This document shows, one piece after another, positions 52,043 to 60,956 of a stretch of DNA of 64,000 bases; position 1 is the first letter of the stretch, and the number at the start of each line of letters is the position of its first letter. This stretch comes from Enterovibrio sp045679545 (GTDB lineage Bacteria; Pseudomonadota; Gammaproteobacteria; Enterobacterales; Vibrionaceae), in the NCBI RefSeq assembly GCF_045679545.1, contig NZ_CP166194.1, positions 2,108,001 to 2,172,000 of the forward strand, in the 5' to 3' direction. The position numbers were made by a program, and so were the translations under genes. The notes beneath the pieces were generated by a model. It had not been told where the DNA came from, searched no databases, and was given only the letters and a program-made list of their open reading frames with translations.

Positions 52043-54664
52043 TTACTTCTTCTTGCGTTTGTCAGTGATTTCCCACTTGCCGTCGATGAACAAACCCGTC
52101 CAACCGGATGGCTTGCCGTCTTCTTCGGTGCGAACGTAGTTCTCTTTGCTCTTACGACTAAAGCGAACCACAGCTTTGCGTCCATCTGGGTCTTCAGCAG
52201 GTGCGTCAGCCAGATACTGGTACTTCTCTGGAATGCGATCCTTAAAACGAGCAAGCTCTTCAACCAAAGGCGCACGCGTTTCGCGCGATTTCGGGAAGTT
52301 ACTCGCTGCGAAGAACAAACCTGATGCGCCATCACGAAGCACGAAGTAGGCATCTGAGTTTTCACATGGCAACTCAGGGAAATGCACCGGATCTTCTTTC
52401 GGTGGTGCGACTTCTCCGTTTTTCAAGATCTTACGGGTGTTCTTACAAGTTTCATTGGTACAACCCATGTACTTACCGAATCGGCCATTTTTCAGCACCA
52501 TGTCGGAACCACACTTGTCACACTCAACCACTGGGCCTTCGTAGCCCTTAAGCTTGAACTCGCCTTTTTCGATCAAATACCCATCACAACTTGGGTTGTT
52601 ACCGCAAACATGTAGCTTGCGTTCTTGGTCGATTAAGTAAGCGTCCATCGCAGTTTCGCACTTAGGACAACGCTTTTTAGCACGAAGTGCTGCCGTTTCG
52701 ACGTCTTCTTCAAGAACGTTAACAATGCCTTCTTCATCCATCAGGTTGATGGTGGTTTTGCAACGCTCTTTCGGTGGCAACTGATAGCCTGAACAACCCA
52801 AGAATACGCCAGTAGACGCGGTACGAATACCCATCTTGCGGCCACAGGTTGGGCAATCGATGTCGGTCATGACGATGCTGTTCGGCTTCATTCCGCCTTC
52901 AGTTTCATCCAACTCAGCCTTCACTAAATCATCAGTAAACGCTTTAAAGAAGTTGTTCAGTACCTGTTTCCAATCTTCTTTACCCATAGCGATTTGGTCG
53001 AGATGTTCTTCCATACGCGCAGTAAAATCATAATCCATCAGATCAGCAAAGCTGTCATCAAGACGATCGGTAACAATCTCACCCATTTTTTCTGCGTAGA
53101 AGCGGCGCTGTTCAGTGCGCACATAACCACGATCTTGAATGGTTGAAATGATCGATGCATAAGTAGAAGGACGACCAATACCACGCTTCTCAAGCTCTTT
53201 AACCAATGCAGCTTCTGTAAAGCGTGCAGGCGGCTTGGTGAAGTGTTGCTTAGGGTCAACCTTATCTAGCGTCAAGATCTCGCCCACATCAACGTGTGGA
53301 AGCGTTGTATCTTCGTTTTTACCCATAGGGCGCTGTACACGCGTCCAACCATCAAAACGCAAGGTACGACCTTTCGCTTTCAGGGTAAATTCACCCGCTT
53401 GAACGCTAATGGTGCCCGAGTCGTATTTAGCTGGTGTCATTTGACACGCCACAAACTGTCGCCAGATCAGGTCATACAGACGATGAGCGTCAGGGTCCAT
53501 GCCCTGCAAATCATCCGCTTTCACGTCAACACTTGAAGGACGAATTGCTTCGTGCGCCTCTTGTGCGTTGCCTTTTGAACCATATTTAATTGGCGCGCTT
53601 GGCAGATACTTATCACCAAATTCACTACCAATAAATTCACGTGCTGATTCCACCGCCTCCTGGCTAAGGTTGGTCGAGTCAGTACGCATGTAGGTGATGT
53701 AACCCCCTTCGTACAGACGCTGAGCCAGCATCATGGTCTTCTTAACACCAAAGCCCATGCGTGTACTCGCCGCTTGTTGCAACGTCGAGGTAATAAAAGG
53801 CGCAGACGGCTTACTCGTGGTTGGACGAACTTCGCGATCCGCCACTTTGTATGTCGCTTTCTGCAGCGCATCCGTTGCCGCCATCGCCTGTGCTTCGTTC
53901 AAAGGTTTGAACGCTTCATGGTTTTGTTGGGCAACAACTAGTCGCAATACGTTTTGACTGGCCGTCGTCGTATCGGCATGAATATCCCAATACTCTTGCG
54001 GCACAAACGCTTTGATTTCATGCTCACGCTCAACAAGAAGCTTAACCGCAACCGATTGAACTCGGCCCGCCGACAAGCCACGTGCAACCTTCTTCCAAAG
54101 AAGAGGCGACACCATAAAGCCCACAACGCGATCCAGGAAGCGGCGTGCTTGCTGTGCATTCACGCCATCCATGTTCAACTCACCAGGCGCTTGGAACGCT
54201 TGCTGGATAGCATTTTGAGTAATTTCGTTGAAGACAACGCGTTTAAAACGGCTTTCATCACCGCCGATAAGTTCCCGCAGGTGCCAAGCAATGGCTTCCC
54301 CTTCGCGGTCCAAATCCGTTGCGAGATAAATACAATCTGCTTTTTCTGCCAACGCTTGAAGTTCTGAAACGACTTTTTCCTTACCAGGAAGCACTTGATA
54401 CTTGGCTTTCCAATCGCGGTAAGGGTCAACTCCCATTTTGTTGATCAACGAATTCTTTTCTTTCTCTTTCTTAATTCGTTCTTTTTCTTCCGGACTCAAC
54501 CCTTTGGTTGAAGTAGGCGTCGCTTTCTTGCCGCCTTGTGCAGCACCGGTAGGCAAATCCCGAACATGACCAACACTCGATTTAACGATGAAGTCTTTGC
54601 CCAGGTATTTATTAATCGTTTTTGCCTTTGCCGGGGACTCCACGATAACGAGAGATTTACCCAT
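52043..54664 (-). CDS. topA: DNA topoisomerase I
   Basis: The 873-residue enzyme relaxes negative supercoils. It matches E. coli TopA throughout: N-terminal MGKSLVIVESPAKAKTI Toprim domain, acidic motif ATDLDREGEAI, catalytic Tyr near residue 320 in YITYMRTDSTNL, then C-terminal zinc-ribbon modules (CPTCGRKMG, CPKCETAMD, CDKCGSDM). I start at ATG 54664; the TTG three codons upstream is possible. It is transcribed away from yciN, as in E. coli, with a terminator at 52001-52028. Confidence 0.97.
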   Translation of the reverse strand: MGKSLVIVESPAKAKTINKYLGKDFIVKSSVGHVRDLPTGAAQGGKKATPTSTKGLSPEEKERIKKEKEKNSLINKMGVDPYRDWKAKYQVLPGKEKVVSELQALAEKADCIYLATDLDREGEAIAWHLRELIGGDESRFKRVVFNEITQNAIQQAFQAPGELNMDGVNAQQARRFLDRVVGFMVSPLLWKKVARGLSAGRVQSVAVKLLVEREHEIKAFVPQEYWDIHADTTTASQNVLRLVVAQQNHEAFKPLNEAQAMAATDALQKATYKVADREVRPTTSKPSAPFITSTLQQAASTRMGFGVKKTMMLAQRLYEGGYITYMRTDSTNLSQEAVESAREFIGSEFGDKYLPSAPIKYGSKGNAQEAHEAIRPSSVDVKADDLQGMDPDAHRLYDLIWRQFVACQMTPAKYDSGTISVQAGEFTLKAKGRTLRFDGWTRVQRPMGKNEDTTLPHVDVGEILTLDKVDPKQHFTKPPARFTEAALVKELEKRGIGRPSTYASIISTIQDRGYVRTEQRRFYAEKMGEIVTDRLDDSFADLMDYDFTARMEEHLDQIAMGKEDWKQVLNNFFKAFTDDLVKAELDETEGGMKPNSIVMTDIDCPTCGRKMGIRTASTGVFLGCSGYQLPPKERCKTTINLMDEEGIVNVLEEDVETAALRAKKRCPKCETAMDAYLIDQERKLHVCGNNPSCDGYLIEKGEFKLKGYEGPVVECDKCGSDMVLKNGRFGKYMGCTNETCKNTRKILKNGEVAPPKEDPVHFPELPCENSDAYFVLRDGASGLFFAASNFPKSRETRAPLVEELARFKDRIPEKYQYLADAPAEDPDGRKAVVRFSRKSKENYVRTEEDGKPSGWTGLFIDGKWEITDKRKKK

Positions 54665-55066
54665 AGTGACCAATACGCCCTCGCGTCAAAAATTCAATCT
54701 ATCCATCCAAATCGCATGCAAACCTTGATGCCATGCTGACTGACTCTTTTTACAATACGAGCGAGTCGATCTGAATATCAACCAGTTTCTTTCTAAAACT
54801 CCCCGATTGGTTGCAGCTTCCGCAGTTGTTATCTACTTGTAAACAACAAACCTACTTTATCGGAGGATTAGCGCTGTCTCACATTTGCAAGCGCGCTAAT
54901 CATTACCATTGACCGCAACCTATTTACCATTTCACTTCGAATTTTTCTGGCTTGGCTCACACTAAGCCTTCCCGAAACAACCAATTCGACGGATTCGCAA
55001 CCATGTCCTCTTTTGAAGACACAAAGGCTATAATAGGCGCTCTTTTTCACTTTATTCGAGAAAAGT
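54665..55066. promoter_or_regulatory. Divergent topA-yciN promoter region
   Basis: About 400 bases between divergent starts. A good -10 (TATAAT at 55029-55034) lies 33 bases before yciN, with no strong -35. In E. coli topA has several promoters responsive to supercoiling and stress; comparable elements are expected here but could not be picked out. Confidence 0.4.
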
Positions 55067-55312
55067 ATGTCTGACAAAACACCGATCGGCAGTGACGACC
55101 TGCTCAACATGGCGAACAAAATCATCCGCGAACACGACGCATACATAGACGGCATGCACGTCAGTTCAGTGGAAGAAAAAGCAGGCGTGATGGTCTTTAA
55201 AGGCGAATACTTTTTGGACGACAACGGACTGCCAACCCCCAAAACCACTGCTGTTTTCAACATGTTCAAGTATCTTGCTCACCAACTGTCAAAACAGTAC
55301 ACCTTGCAATAA
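55067..55312 (+). CDS. yciN: DUF2498 protein YciN
   Basis: The 81-residue protein matches E. coli YciN: LLNMANKIIREHD near the start, VMVFKGEYFLDDNGLPT and the C-terminal TTAVFNMFKYLAHQLSKQY. The molecular role is unknown. As in E. coli it sits next to topA and near sohB. It has its own promoter region and terminator. Confidence 0.93.
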   Translation: MSDKTPIGSDDLLNMANKIIREHDAYIDGMHVSSVEEKAGVMVFKGEYFLDDNGLPTPKTTAVFNMFKYLAHQLSKQYTLQ

Positions 55313-55336
55313 GCCAGCGCGTTTGAGCTTAAGCAG

Positions 55337-55367
55337 AAAAATGCCACCTTGCAGGTGGCATTTTTCT
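55337..55367. terminator. Terminator between yciN and the DUF805 gene
   Basis: AAAAATGCCACCT (55337-55349) pairs with AGGTGGCATTTTT (55353-55365), giving T runs on both strands. Confidence 0.88.
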
Positions 55368-55382
55368 TTATGAGCGAAGAAT

Positions 55383-55799
55383 TTACCCCTCAAACACTGC
55401 CGTATCTTTTTCTTTATCTTCTCGGACAGAATTACCGCCTTGACCGGAATTATTGTTGCCGCGACCTTTCGGATCAGGGCCAAATTGATTTGGACCCGGT
55501 GTGCCGTCAAGAATGCCCAATTCAACCAAGGCGAATATAGGACCAATCAAGGGTAAAAAAGTCACAACAAGCCACCACGGACTTTTGTTCCTGTCTTTCA
55601 AGCGTTTGATATTAAGCGCAATGGATGCATATATCGCGAATAGAGAGATCGCGATTGAGAGCACATCTAACACTGCGTTTCCGCCTTGATAAAAGAAAGT
55701 TGGCAATACCATGACCAGCACAGGCACGCTGTATAGCCAATAATCACGGCGTCTCATTCGTCCTTCAAACGAAAATAAGGCCCACTTTTGGTTGTTCAT
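55383..55799 (-). CDS. DUF805 inner-membrane protein
   Basis: I start this 138-residue protein at ATG 55799 behind AGGAG. It has the DUF805 pattern: an N-terminal FSFEGRMRRRDYWLYSVPV segment, three or four membrane helices, the NIKRLKDRNKSPWW motif between them, and a Gly/Asn-rich hydrophilic tail. Function is unknown. It lies eight bases downstream of sohB and is probably in the same transcript. This gene is absent from the E. coli version of the neighbourhood. Confidence 0.9.
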   Translation of the reverse strand: MNNQKWALFSFEGRMRRRDYWLYSVPVLVMVLPTFFYQGGNAVLDVLSIAISLFAIYASIALNIKRLKDRNKSPWWLVVTFLPLIGPIFALVELGILDGTPGPNQFGPDPKGRGNNNSGQGGNSVREDKEKDTAVFEG

Positions 55800-55807
55800 T
55801 TTAACTC

Positions 55808-56881
55808 CTAAACGATAGGTCGCTGACCACGACTGATCCACTTCAACAGCAGGCGATCTGCCGCTTCCGCGGATGCACCAGCCAATTTTTCAGCAAGCTT
55901 TTTACGCTGAACATAACGCACGTTCAAAACGTCTTTCTCTTTTACTGCAGACACCAGATAGTCATCACTGGTTCCGATGCTATCAATCAACCCCAATGGC
56001 AGCGCTTGGCTACCAAACCAATGCTCACCAGTCGCGACTTTTTCCAACGCCAAAGATGGACGATGATCTGCAATGAAATCTTTAAATAGTGAGTGGGTTT
56101 CTTCTAACTCACTCATGAACTTCTCACGCGCTTTATCTGTGTTTTCGCCAAACATGGTAAGGGTGCGCTTAAACTCACCCGCCGTCAGTTGCTCAAATTC
56201 AATATCATGTTTTTTAAGCAATTTATTGAAGTTTGGCAACTGTGCTATCACGCCTATTGAGCCAACAACAGCAAACGGTGCTGCGATGATTTTATCTGCG
56301 ACACAGGCCATCATGTAACCACCGCTGGCCGCCACTTTATCAACTGATGCGGTCAAAGGAATACCTGCTTGTTTGATACGATCAAGCTGAGAAGAAGCCA
56401 AACCATAGGCATGCACCATACCGCCGCCACTCTCTAGACGAACCAGCACTTCATCGCCTTCTTTCGCAACAGACAGAACAGCAGTGACTTCTTCACGCAA
56501 TGCGGTCACTTCACGGGCATCAATACTGCCTTTGAAGTCCAATACGAATACATGAGGCTTACGGTTTGATTCCAATGACGCCGCATCGGTCATTTTTTTG
56601 GCTTCTGCTTTGGCTTCTTCTGCTTTGGCTTCTTTTGCCTTGGCTTTTTCCGCTTTTTTCTCCGCTTTATCGCGAGCTTTCAGTGCAGTTTCGTCATAAA
56701 GATAAGACTCCATAGCGTGAACCAAATCTTTATGTTTTTCAGTCAGGTTTGTGATTTCTAACTCACCTTTTTGCCCCTGTTTTCCACCTGCACTTTTCAC
56801 GATAACCAACACGACGATCACTGCGATGGCAAAGGTCAATATTTTTGCCAAGAACAGGCCATAATCAAGCAAGAATTCCAA
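55808..56881 (-). CDS. sohB: SohB family S49 protease
   Basis: The 357-residue inner-membrane peptidase has an N-terminal membrane anchor (GLFLAKILTFAIAVIVVLVIV), a Lys/Ala/Glu-rich coiled linker, and a C-terminal S49 domain with LDFKGSIDAREVTALREEV, the nucleophile Ser in AASGGYMMACVAD and VGSIGVIAQLPNF. SohB resembles SppA and acts on the periplasmic side of the membrane. Length matches E. coli SohB (about 349). It precedes the DUF805 gene and is divergent from yciK. Confidence 0.95.
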   Translation of the reverse strand: MEFLLDYGLFLAKILTFAIAVIVVLVIVKSAGGKQGQKGELEITNLTEKHKDLVHAMESYLYDETALKARDKAEKKAEKAKAKEAKAEEAKAEAKKMTDAASLESNRKPHVFVLDFKGSIDAREVTALREEVTAVLSVAKEGDEVLVRLESGGGMVHAYGLASSQLDRIKQAGIPLTASVDKVAASGGYMMACVADKIIAAPFAVVGSIGVIAQLPNFNKLLKKHDIEFEQLTAGEFKRTLTMFGENTDKAREKFMSELEETHSLFKDFIADHRPSLALEKVATGEHWFGSQALPLGLIDSIGTSDDYLVSAVKEKDVLNVRYVQRKKLAEKLAGASAEAADRLLLKWISRGQRPIV

Positions 56882-57097
56882 ACTGTATTCCTCATTTATT
56901 GTTATATGTGGTCATTCTACTAAACAACGACCAGCAAAGTGCAAGTGCCGTATCGTTTTCTTTGTATTCGCTAGTTGTTTAATTCAGGTTCAGCACCTTA
57001 CAATGCCTACTAACCGCAGCGAAACGCATTCGCGAATCGAAAAGTGGGCATTGAGATTAACAGGCAGCGATGTCGAAGATAAAAGGAATATTGTAAC

Positions 57098-57838
57098 GTG
57101 GAGTATCAAGTAGCAGCCAATGCATTAGACGGAAAGGTCATTCTGGTGACTGGTGCTGGAGATGGTATTGGACGACAAGCCGCCCTCAGTTACGCGCAAC
57201 ATGGTGCAACCGTTATTCTGCTAGGACGCACAGTAAAGAAGCTAGAGAGCGTCTACGACCAGATTGAAACGGCAGGCTTCCCTCAACCTGCGATTATCCC
57301 ACTGGACATGCTAGGCGCCACACGTCAGCACTATCTGGATATGGTTGATACCATTGAGCAGCAATTTGGTCGCCTTGATGGCGTCTTGCACAATGCTGGC
57401 ATGCTGGGAGTATTGAGTCCTTTCGATCAGATCGAAGAGAAGGCTTTTGATGAAGTCATGCAAGTGAACGTTAAAGCCACGTTTTTGATGACCCAAGCCG
57501 TGATGCCTTTACTGCAAAAATCAGACGACGCGCGCCTCGTGTTTACAACATCTACCGTGGGACACGCTGGGCGAGCATTCTGGGGCGCATACGCAATATC
57601 AAAATTTGCCACCGAAGGCATGATGCAGGTGCTGGCGGACGAATTGAGCAACACCAGCGTTAAAGTGAATGCTATCAACCCAGGCGGTACGCGCACAAAA
57701 ATGCGTGCGTCAGCGTTTCCAGCGGAAGAAGCGAGTAAACTCAAATCGCCACTGGATATTATGCCTTTGTACCTTTACCTTATGGCGCCAGAAGGTGTTG
57801 ACGTGAACGGTCAATGCATCGACGCGCAACCTAAGTAA
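57098..57838 (+). CDS. yciK: YciK family short-chain dehydrogenase
   Basis: The 246-residue SDR protein has the cofactor motif VTGAGDGIGRQAALSYA, the NAG motif VLHNAGMLG, catalytic Ser in TTSTVGHAG and YAISKFATEGMMQ, and NPGGTRTKMRAS. It matches E. coli YciK, whose substrate is unknown. The start is GTG with AAGGA ten bases upstream. The context sohB-yciK-rluB is the enterobacterial order without btuR. Confidence 0.93.
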   Translation: MEYQVAANALDGKVILVTGAGDGIGRQAALSYAQHGATVILLGRTVKKLESVYDQIETAGFPQPAIIPLDMLGATRQHYLDMVDTIEQQFGRLDGVLHNAGMLGVLSPFDQIEEKAFDEVMQVNVKATFLMTQAVMPLLQKSDDARLVFTTSTVGHAGRAFWGAYAISKFATEGMMQVLADELSNTSVKVNAINPGGTRTKMRASAFPAEEASKLKSPLDIMPLYLYLMAPEGVDVNGQCIDAQPK

Positions 57839-57860
57839 TCAGGCTCGACAATCCAGTCGC

Positions 57861-57890
57861 AAAAAAGCCAGCATTTCTGCTGGCTTTTTT
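57861..57890. terminator. Terminator shared by yciK and rluB
   Basis: AAAAAAGCCAGCA (57861-57873) pairs perfectly with TGCTGGCTTTTTT (57878-57890) around TTTC, with T runs on both strands. Confidence 0.9.
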
Positions 57891-57908
57891 ATGTCGGTGC
57901 TATCTCGC

Positions 57909-58997
57909 TTAACGCCCTTGGCGCTTTCCGCCCTGAGGCTTCTGGCGAGAAGACGACTGACCGCCAAATTTCGGTCCTGCATTGCTACCCGGACGACCGT
58001 TACCGCGTTTACCTTGTGCGGGTTTACCGTGTCCTGGCTTACCTTGAGCAGGCTTACCCGACGCTGGTCGACCTTGTGCTGGCTTACTGCCTTGAGCTGG
58101 TTTGCCCTGCGCAGGTTTAGCTGGCTGACCGCCACGACGAGGTTTACGCGTTTCACTTGATTCAACACGCTCTTCGTGACGACGCACTGCACGACGGATC
58201 TTCTGACCACGTGCTTTACGCTTTTGCGCTTCTACTGTGATCATGGTTTCTTTTTCTGGGCGTAGATCTACCATTTCACGCAAGTAGTTAACGTTATCCA
58301 GTTCAAGTTCCATCCATCCACCGCGAGGTAGCTCTTTGTTCAAGTAGATGTCACCGTAGCGTACACGCTTCAGGCGGCTTACCGTCACACCTTGTGTTTC
58401 CCAAAGACGACGAACCTCACGGTTACGTCCTTCAGTGATCACAACATAGAATGTGTGGTTAGAACCTTCGCCACCCGCATATTGAATATCTTCAAAACGC
58501 GCTTCGCCATCTTCAAGCTGAACACCACGAACCAGATTTTTTACCATCTGCTCGTTCACGTCACCAAACACGCGAACCATGTATTCACGTTGAACTTGAC
58601 GGCTTGGGTGCATCAAACGGTTAGCCAACTCACCATCTGTGGTGAACAGCATCAAACCTGATGTATTCGCATCCAAACGACCTACAGCAACCCAACGGGC
58701 ACCATTAAGACGAGGGAGGCGATCAAAAACGGTACGTCGACCTTCAGGGTCGCTGCGTGTGCACAACTCACCTTCTGGTTTGTTGTATGCCATTACACGG
58801 CACACAAGCTCAGAAGGCGCAGCAACTTGTACACTGTGCCCGTCAACACGAATGTTAGCGTTGACATCTTCAAGACGATCACCAAGCTTGGCAACAACAC
58901 CATTGACGCTGACACGACCATCTTGAATCAGGCTTTCGATCTCACGACGAGAACCGAGACCTGCGCGGGCTAACACCTTCTGTAATTTTTCACTCAT
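57909..58997 (-). CDS. rluB: 23S rRNA pseudouridine(2605) synthase RluB
   Basis: The 362-residue RsuA-family enzyme has an S4 domain (MSEKLQKVLARAGLGSRREIE) and a catalytic domain with the Asp in GRLDANTSGLMLFTTDG near residue 104. The last 100 or so residues are a basic low-complexity tail dominated by repeats of the type K-P-A-Q-G, longer and more regular than in many RluB proteins. It modifies U2605 of 23S rRNA. The tail probably adds RNA affinity, an inference. Confidence 0.95.
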   Translation of the reverse strand: MSEKLQKVLARAGLGSRREIESLIQDGRVSVNGVVAKLGDRLEDVNANIRVDGHSVQVAAPSELVCRVMAYNKPEGELCTRSDPEGRRTVFDRLPRLNGARWVAVGRLDANTSGLMLFTTDGELANRLMHPSRQVQREYMVRVFGDVNEQMVKNLVRGVQLEDGEARFEDIQYAGGEGSNHTFYVVITEGRNREVRRLWETQGVTVSRLKRVRYGDIYLNKELPRGGWMELELDNVNYLREMVDLRPEKETMITVEAQKRKARGQKIRRAVRRHEERVESSETRKPRRGGQPAKPAQGKPAQGSKPAQGRPASGKPAQGKPGHGKPAQGKRGNGRPGSNAGPKFGGQSSSRQKPQGGKRQGR

Positions 58998-59180
58998 TTA
59001 CGTTTACCTTACTGTCGCCTTCACAGGCGTCGATGTCGGAAAGAAACGCCTCGAAAGAGAGGCAACGGCGTATTATGCCAAAATAGGTACAAATACACCA
59101 TGCCATTTCGTTACTAGCCACCGACATCACTGGAAATTTAGCGTTGCAGTGTGGCCAATTAGCCATAACCGCTGACAAGT

Positions 59181-59801
59181 TTATTCAAACGGACTCGTGT
59201 CGCCTGTGCCATAACGAAGAATTTCAGGCTTATCGTCACTGAAATCAATCACTGTAGTCGGCTGCTCACCGACAAAACCACCATTTAAGATGCAATCAAC
59301 TGCGTGCTCAAGCTGATCACGAATCGCTTCAGGATCAGATTCCGTAAAATCATTGCCGGGCAAGATAAGTGACGTGGACATTATTGGCTCGCCCATGGCT
59401 TCCAACAGATCCAACGCTATTTGATTGTCAGGCACACGAATACCGATAGTTTTGCGTTTCGGATTCATCAAACGACGTGGCACTTCTTTGGTTGCCTTCA
59501 AAATGAAGGTATACCGACCAGGCGTGTTATTTCGGATCAAGCGATACGCAGTGTTGTCGACTCGTGCATACAGCGAAAGCTCCGACAAATCACGACACAG
59601 TAACGTGAAGTTGTGCTTATCATCCAAGCGACGAATTCGGCAAATACGTTCCAGCGCCGTTTTGTTTTCCAGCTGACAGCCCAGTGCATAACCCGAATCT
59701 GTCGGATAAACAATAACGCCGCCATTACGAACAATAGCAACAGCCTGAGTGATCAAGCGTGCTTGTGGATTATCAGGGTGCACATAAAAAAATTGGCTCA
59801 T
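59181..59801 (-). CDS. yciO: YciO (Sua5/YrdC-family) protein
   Basis: I start this 206-residue protein at ATG 59801, as MSQFFYVHPDNPQARLI aligns with the E. coli YciO start and the length is then identical. The YrdC fold shows GGVIVYPTDSGYALGC, RRLDDKHNFTLLC and the KRKTIGIRVPDN block. It is related to threonylcarbamoyl-AMP synthases; E. coli YciO does not replace TsaC fully. Its start overlaps the rnm stop by four bases, so the two are translationally coupled. Confidence 0.95.
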   Translation of the reverse strand: MSQFFYVHPDNPQARLITQAVAIVRNGGVIVYPTDSGYALGCQLENKTALERICRIRRLDDKHNFTLLCRDLSELSLYARVDNTAYRLIRNNTPGRYTFILKATKEVPRRLMNPKRKTIGIRVPDNQIALDLLEAMGEPIMSTSLILPGNDFTESDPEAIRDQLEHAVDCILNGGFVGEQPTTVIDFSDDKPEILRYGTGDTSPFE

Positions 59802-60667
59802 ACTTCCTCCTGTACGGGCAATACTTCCAACGTTGGCAGCGTCCAAGTTTCCCAGATTTCCGAACAACCTTTTGGTAAGTATAAGTTACGTCCGAGCTCT
59901 AGCCACGGAGAAGGGTAATGAAAATCAGAACCTTGGGAACCTGCCAGCCCAAATTGAATGGCATAATCACCCAAAAGGCGACGCTCATTTGGTGCTTGCT
60001 GCGGTTGCGCCACTTCCATGCCATCTCCACCTGCATCGGCAAAGGTTTGAAGTAGACGTTTCAACCATTTGGCCGTGAGGTTATACCGACCGGGGTGCGC
60101 AATCACGGCCTGTCCGCCCGATTTGTGAATAACATCAACCGCTTCATCAATCGTGCACCAATTTGGTGGCACATAGCCGGGGTTACCGCGAGTTAAGTAT
60201 TTCTTGAACACGGCCTGCATGGTTTTTACGTGGCCTTGTTCGACCATCCAGCGGGCAAAATGAGCCCGTGTCAGTGGCACATCACCCGCCAGCGCTTTTG
60301 CACCTTCCAACGCACCGGGCATACCTTGCTTGTCCAGACGCTCAGCAATCAATTCGGCACGCGCTTCACGGCGAACCGCTTGCTCTTCAATAAGCTTTAG
60401 AAGTTCAGGCGCATCGGGATCAATATTCAACCCCACGATGTGAATATCTTTATTCTGCCAAACCGTCGAAATCTCAATACCATTCACGATATGCAAAGGA
60501 AGGTCGAGATCTGCCACGGCTTGCTTGGCTGGCGCGAGGCCGGCCGTGGTATCGTGATCGGTAATAGCGAGCACGTTGACACGAAAGTCAACTGCGCGTT
60601 TCACGAGATCTTCAGGACTGAAGCGTCCATCAGACGCTGTGGTGTGGCTGTGTAAATCAAATAGCAT
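59798..60667 (-). CDS. rnm: RNase AM / 3',5'-nucleotide phosphatase (TrpH, YciV)
   Basis: The 289-residue PHP-domain enzyme has all metal motifs: DLHSHTTASDGRFSPE, AITDHDT, GIEIST, VIAHPGRY and GSDFHYP. In E. coli this protein trims rRNA 5' ends as a 5'-3' exonuclease and also removes 3'-phosphate from nucleoside bisphosphates. It is divergent from the trp operon, as in E. coli, and coupled to yciO by a four-base overlap. The promoter must overlap the trp operator region. Confidence 0.94.
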   Translation of the reverse strand: MLFDLHSHTTASDGRFSPEDLVKRAVDFRVNVLAITDHDTTAGLAPAKQAVADLDLPLHIVNGIEISTVWQNKDIHIVGLNIDPDAPELLKLIEEQAVRREARAELIAERLDKQGMPGALEGAKALAGDVPLTRAHFARWMVEQGHVKTMQAVFKKYLTRGNPGYVPPNWCTIDEAVDVIHKSGGQAVIAHPGRYNLTAKWLKRLLQTFADAGGDGMEVAQPQQAPNERRLLGDYAIQFGLAGSQGSDFHYPSPWLELGRNLYLPKGCSEIWETWTLPTLEVLPVQEEV

Positions 60668-60688
60668 TAATTTTCTTCAATTCGTTGC

Positions 60689-60723
60689 TTGACTTTGCCG
60701 CCATACACTAGTTAACTAGTACA
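60689..60723 (+). promoter_or_regulatory. trp promoter with TrpR operator
   Basis: TTGACT (60689-60694) is spaced 17 bases from TTAACT (60712-60717). The -10 is embedded in the palindrome ACTAGTTAACTAGT (60707-60720), the core of the E. coli trp operator with identical placement. TrpR repression by tryptophan is therefore expected. Confidence 0.92.
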
Positions 60724-60753
60724 CGATTACTAACTCAAATGGATTACGTCTTC

Positions 60754-60816
60754 ATGGTACAGCATAACCTCATCCAACAAACAGCACTGATTAACTGGTG
60801 GTGGCACTCCCAATAA
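60754..60816 (+). CDS. trpL: trp leader peptide with three tandem Trp codons
   Basis: A 20-codon frame (MVQHNLIQQTALINWWWHSQ) starts about 30 bases after the expected transcript start. Three consecutive TGG codons at 60796-60804 lie just before the attenuator, as required for ribosome stalling when tryptophan is scarce. An in-frame ATG at 60739 would add five residues. The ribosome-binding site is weak either way. Confidence 0.85.
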   Translation: MVQHNLIQQTALINWWWHSQ

Positions 60817-60882
60817 CGGGCGGTGTGATGAGTGATAGCCAAAAGAAAGACGTCACCAAGCCCGCCTAACGCGGGTTTTTTT
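60796..60882 (+). promoter_or_regulatory. trp attenuator
   Basis: Downstream of the Trp codons, CAC...CCC can pair with GGG...GTG (pause hairpin). The same GGGCGGTGTGA segment can instead pair with TCAC...CCCG (antiterminator). The terminator arm CCCGC-CTAAC-GCGGG (60861-60875) is followed by seven T. The three mutually exclusive pairings are those of classical transcription attenuation. Confidence 0.85.
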
Positions 60883-60956
60883 GTATCTCGATTTTACCGC
60901 CCAGCATGCATTGAACACAGAGTGAAAGGTGGCGGAAATGAAAAAGGATTTTAAGC

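Noticed and set aside
57281..57744. Minus-strand open frames opposite yciK
   Set aside because: Shadow frames of a clear SDR gene.
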